Below are positions 60,190 to 64,000 of a DNA stretch of 64,000 nt, in pieces (the first letter of the stretch is position 1; every line of letters begins with the position of its first letter). The notes beneath the pieces were generated by a model. The model was not told the DNA's origin, made no database searches, and saw nothing but the letters and a program-made list of their open reading frames with translations. The position numbers and the translations under genes were made by a program. Origin of the DNA: Apostichopus japonicus (Eukaryota > Echinodermata > Holothuroidea > Aspidochirotida > Stichopodidae); contig NC_092581.1 in NCBI RefSeq assembly GCF_037975245.1, positions 10,549,303 through 10,613,302 on the forward strand, given 5' to 3'.

Positions 60190-63100
60190 TCAGACTTTCT
60201 TGGGATTTATTTCTGGTTGACATTGTTGTACACTGTCGTCGGTGCAAGCCCACACAAACACCCAAGGAAGGATCATAAAACATAAACCAGCGTCCAGTCT
60301 ATAGATATATATTGTAGAGCCAAGTAAATCATGTAGGAAACCTGTAAAAAGGTGAATAAAAAGAAAACGTAATGCAATACGGTACGTCACCATGGTTACA
60401 ATCGAACGACACGATGATTTGATATGACGAAAGGGCTCTTTATAATTAGTGTTGTTGATTAACAATAGCTATAAGCCTGATGAAAATCTACTTTTACTTG
60501 AACTAATCAGTCAATGGTGTTCCTGATGGCTGAACAGTGAACCGTATGAACTAAAGCTTGCACCAGTCTGTGTTGGACATGCTTCAAGTATGTTAGTATC
60601 ATCATAACCCAGATTAAATGGTAAGATGTCTGGAAACGTAATCTGTAATTTAATCAGGAATTTTGCAAATCGCAAATTACAAATGCAATAAAAAAAAAAG
60701 CAATACATGATATGTATAGGACCATATAACATTTTCGATTTTGCATGATATTAGTATGTTAATTTAGATCCACACAGACGTTCGCTATCCAACTCTGGTT
60801 GAGATAGTAACATGGCACACAGTTACAACTCAAAACGCAGCATACGATTCAATTGATGCACGATGGGAACGCTCACAATGAATTTCGAAAGAACAGTTTG
60901 GATATAGCTCTAATGTGAATTTGAAGGTTAAATTGAAGGACTCAACATGTCATAATTATGATAGGAATATCATCAATTTACCTGAGAAAAACCCTCCAAG
61001 TTGCATCGCTACTCCATCGACGAAATAAGAAATGGCAATAGCTTCGCTGAAGTGGTGAGAGCAAATCGTCGTTGGAATCGTTCCTGATACGCCAGAACTG
61101 TTGACACCTTGGCTTATGCCACTGAAAAAGGCCAGTATACTTAGAACGTAGACGTTGTGAACCAACGTACATCCTATCATGCTTAAACCGTTAGAGACTA
61201 ATGGTATTAAACAGCACGTGTAGGCATTAACCTTGTCATATTTGAACATAAATACAGCAGATAACTTTCCCACAAAACCTCCGATACCACCTGCAGTAGA
61301 TAAAAATACGGCTTCGCCTTCGCTTAAGCCCATTGTTTTTCCTAAAGATACTAAAAATAGAGCCCACGACATGAAAATATAAAATGCGACTAATTCTAAA
61401 CCAAGAAGAAGGGCAAACGTTTTATGGTAAAATATCGACGAACAAAACCACTTTCTATTATTAATCTGTCTCTTTCTAATGGATTCTGTTTCTGATCCTA
61501 TCTCCTTCATCTCCATCCCTGGGATGTCTTTCTTCTCATTCGAAGTAGTTTTTTTAGTCGGAGCAGGCCTCTTGCGTCCTACTTTTCTCAAGCATACACC
61601 ACAAACAATGGTGTTCCATGTAATGGCACCAAATAGCAACAGGCCTAACTCCAATCCATACGCTGCCTTCAATCGCTGCATAATGAGGGGAAACACTGCT
61701 ACACCAACAAAGTTGAACAAGGAGGTGAAGGAAAGCAGTACTGGGAAATTTGCCGGAAAGTGAGACTGTAATGTTATGTAACAAGGGAGAGAAAAGAGGC
61801 CAAAACCAGTTCCTGTAAAACCAAAGAAAAAATAACATTTAATGTTGACTGAGGTAAAATTAATGTCGTTGTAGAAAGCGTAACTTAGACCTACTTCGGA
61901 ACAGTTGTCAAACGGTGCAACGGTTAACTGATTCTCTTGCATTCGAACGAATCACAATCAGAAATCGATTGAATACTGGTTTTCAGTTTCTCATTGAGTC
62001 AATTGTTTTCCTACTATGTAGCAATTAATAACCCATTGACAGGAAAACTAACATTATTTTATATTTTAAAATGTTTATCCACTAAAGAGCCTGTGTAAGA
62101 GAATGTGTAAAAGTAAGTGGGATTGACGTTTCGATCCTAGCAGGATCTTCTTCAGAGGCTGAATGACAATTAACAAAAACTACAATGGACAAAATACAAA
62201 CACAGAATACAGATAGGTAAACGAGCAGGGTGAACACAAAAGAGATTGAAATGAGAGTATTAGTTGACAAAAGATGGAGAGAAGAAAGAAACCAACAGGG
62301 GGAAGAGGAGAAGTAGGAGATCAGCTGTAGAGTGACGAAAAGAAGATTAAGGAAAGAGGGTAGGGAATCAACTCCAGAAGGACGAAGACAGATGAGTGTG
62401 GAGAAAAGAGTTAGAAGAAGAGAGCTAGGAGAAGAAGGGTGACAGAGGGGAACAAGGGGAGATGGAGGGGGAATAGAAGAAAGGTTAGTCATGTACTTCC
62501 TGAATGTTGAGCCCATGAGGTTGAAATGTGCGAAGGCGTTGCATCCACAGGCTCTCTCCGTTGAGTCAGTCGTACTAGGTCATGACTGTTACCTAAGGAT
62601 CATTCTCCAGTAGGGGCATGTCAAAGAATTGTCGAAACGGGTCTCAGTCTTCATGGTGTTGATTGTAGATCTGTGACCATAGAACCGCTTCTTGTTACAT
62701 ACTCGATGCCGTAAACTCTACACGAAATCAGATATATGACATTAGAGGTTGCGCAAATGATGTGACCCTTAGTATTGTGTGTGAGTTGGGTGTTGTGGCT
62801 GGTGATGGAAGTAGATTCAAAAATGAGGTCGCTACAGACGATGTATCTTGAAGTACGAGAGAAAGAAAGTGCCTTATTAGAGATCTGGTTCCCCTGGTAC
62901 AAATCGATGGTCTGTTTCATCTGCTTGAAGAAAATATATGTGGGATCAGAATCAAGAAGAGTATACATCTCCCAGCTGATCAAACACCGTTAATTCTTTG
63001 CACTTATACATAATTAAATCAACTATTATTATCTCAGTGGGTTTAAATACTTTGAAAAAGTTCGGTATTTTCATCAAGCAATCACGTTCTGCCACCGGAA

Positions 63101-63898
63101 TATCCCTTAAAGTAAAGATTGGCTGCGTTCGGGACTGATTACACCATTGGTAAATAGCTATTGTATTTCAAAGAAGCTGTATTATTTTGTTAGCCTAGTT
63201 ATTACCTTACTCTTGACATTGTAAACGTAAAGATGAAATAAAGATCACCGTCTTCTTCATTTTGTCTCTTTTTTTACTCTTACGTCAATGGGTATAGACC
63301 ACACAGAATTTGGCTCCAAGCTTGGGACTGACGTGACATCTATTTGAGACCCGTGATTTTCGCTACGGATACGAAACACTCCCTCATTATGTACACCTCT
63401 TTACATGTCAATCATTTAGTAGATGAAGGTTAGAAGTAGGCCTGCGTTGTTCAAAATTCACAAACCAGTTGGGCTGAGTTTGTGAATTTTACAGCTGGCT
63501 TTGTAATTACAAATTCCTTGACTTAGTAAGTTTTTCGGCCTTGTTTTGGTATGCAAAGTTTCTAACAATATCATCAATAATGCATTCATACTTCAAATTC
63601 ACTTTATAATTTGAAAACAATTGGACCTTAGTATTGTTTCCTGCGGCAGAGTAATTGCGTTACAATTTTCAAAAAGTTTAAGCTTCAATGTAATCAAATT
63701 TCTGTGCAACGGATGTCGGAAACCATAGATAAAGCAATAGTGTGAATTACTCACCTATGACTACTTCGGACAGGAAAAACTGCCATACAGATCTCACACG
63801 TAGACCAAGGTATATATATCCAATACCAATCAGCGCACCACCAGTCACGCCTAATTGACGAGGACTGAATATTTTCATCAGAATCCTCGTAACAGGAG
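60190..63898 (-). CDS. Monocarboxylate-transporter-like MFS protein, copy C (exons 2-4)
   Basis: Exons in transcript order are 63898-63755, 61812-60982 and 60341-60190, with the same phase-1 borders as copies A and B. Exon 1 must lie to the right of the window. Exon 3 encodes GTGFGLFSLPCYITL, the polar central loop and the second half with GEAVFLSTAGGIGG and YFVDGVAMQLGG. Exon 4 has a one-base insertion near its end relative to B, so the tail ends in NPKKV at an earlier TGA instead of RKSDP. All three exons are open, so the gene may be functional. Intron 2 carries a Penelope-like insertion. Substrate unknown. Confidence 0.86.
62085..63010 (-). mobile_element. Penelope-like retroelement fragment (GIY-YIG end)
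   Basis: Minus-strand coding near 62983-62651 contains a segment ending in CATSNVIYLISCRVYGIEYV, which is the (C-T)-NVIYLI-x-C-x-x-(C)-G-x-QYVG pattern of the Penelope GIY-YIG endonuclease. Further on, near 62535, the HFNL motif of the Penelope C-terminus appears out of frame. The 3' region (about 62100-62180) has GACGTTTCGATCCTAGCAGG followed by ATCTTCTTCAGAGGCT, a motif typical of the terminal repeats of these elements. The insertion has no counterpart in intron 2 of copies A and B. The ORF at 62082-62516 is low-complexity UTR translation. Confidence 0.8.
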
Positions 63899-64000
63899 CT
63901 GTGGACAGGTGAAAGTGATTAATGCGACTAATAGCTTCTTGAGAAATGACAGCAGAAAGCAAAACAACAATATTTTACAACAATATATATATATATATAT

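Noticed and set aside
62082-62516. 144-codon Ser/Leu-rich minus-strand ORF
   Set aside because: It overlaps the non-coding end of the Penelope-like fragment, is low in complexity, and its only meaningful residues are an out-of-frame Penelope motif.

Overview
This is a gene-poor, AT-rich metazoan genomic window dominated by repeats. Spliced genes with GT-AG introns, non-LTR retrotransposons of several clades, a Penelope-like element, hAT-type MITEs with 8-bp target duplications, foldback transposons, minisatellites and a short TTAGGG telomere-like tract all indicate an animal. My best guess is a marine invertebrate deuterostome, possibly an echinoderm such as a sea cucumber. That guess is inference and weak, because no species-diagnostic gene is visible.

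The recognisable host genes are three paralogues of an SLC16/monocarboxylate-transporter-like MFS protein. Copy A (+) has exons 2-4 at 19156-22544; I did not find its first exon. Copy B (-) is complete, with four exons between 44748 and 31185 and a 10-kb first intron full of transposons. Copy C (-) has exons 2-4 at 63898-60190, and its first exon lies beyond the window. All introns are phase 1 and the exon borders are identical in the three copies. A and B form a large inverted repeat (about 18.8-25.08 kb versus 34.83-29.42 kb). C plus its 3' flank (53.2-64 kb) is a direct duplicate of B plus its 3' flank (26.0-34.8 kb). An orphan exon 1 at 25396-25487 (+) marks a further, truncated copy.

Downstream of B and C lies a duplicated block (26035-29420 and 53228-58912) of decayed short ORFs on both strands. 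Several have membrane segments and none was recognised. The gene density and small proteins suggest the remains of a compact DNA-virus-like or Polinton-like element, but this is inference. Comparing the two copies dates later insertions: a non-LTR element (53439-54616) and a hAT MITE (56295-56699) are in the C block only, and a Penelope-like fragment sits in intron 2 of C only.

The rest, left to right: minisatellite and 203-bp tandem repeats (1-1100); two foldback elements with arms of about 20-bp C-rich repeats (2199-3288, 9012-9726) among GC-rich MITE remnants; unrecognised AT-rich DNA with an inverted repeat at 13.2-14.2 kb; two hAT MITEs (15.5-17.6 kb); copy A; the orphan exon and the virus-like block; copy B, whose intron 1 contains a TIR element with an L1/Tx1-like fragment (36.4-37.7 kb), a decayed LINE (38.3-40.1 kb) and a 4-kb foldback element carrying a nearly intact LINE (40.1-44.1 kb); a 22-bp minisatellite (46.4-47.5 kb); a 4.7-kb foldback element with an internal candidate gene (47.8-52.5 kb); then the second virus-like block and copy C. 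All coordinates and reading frames were worked out by eye.
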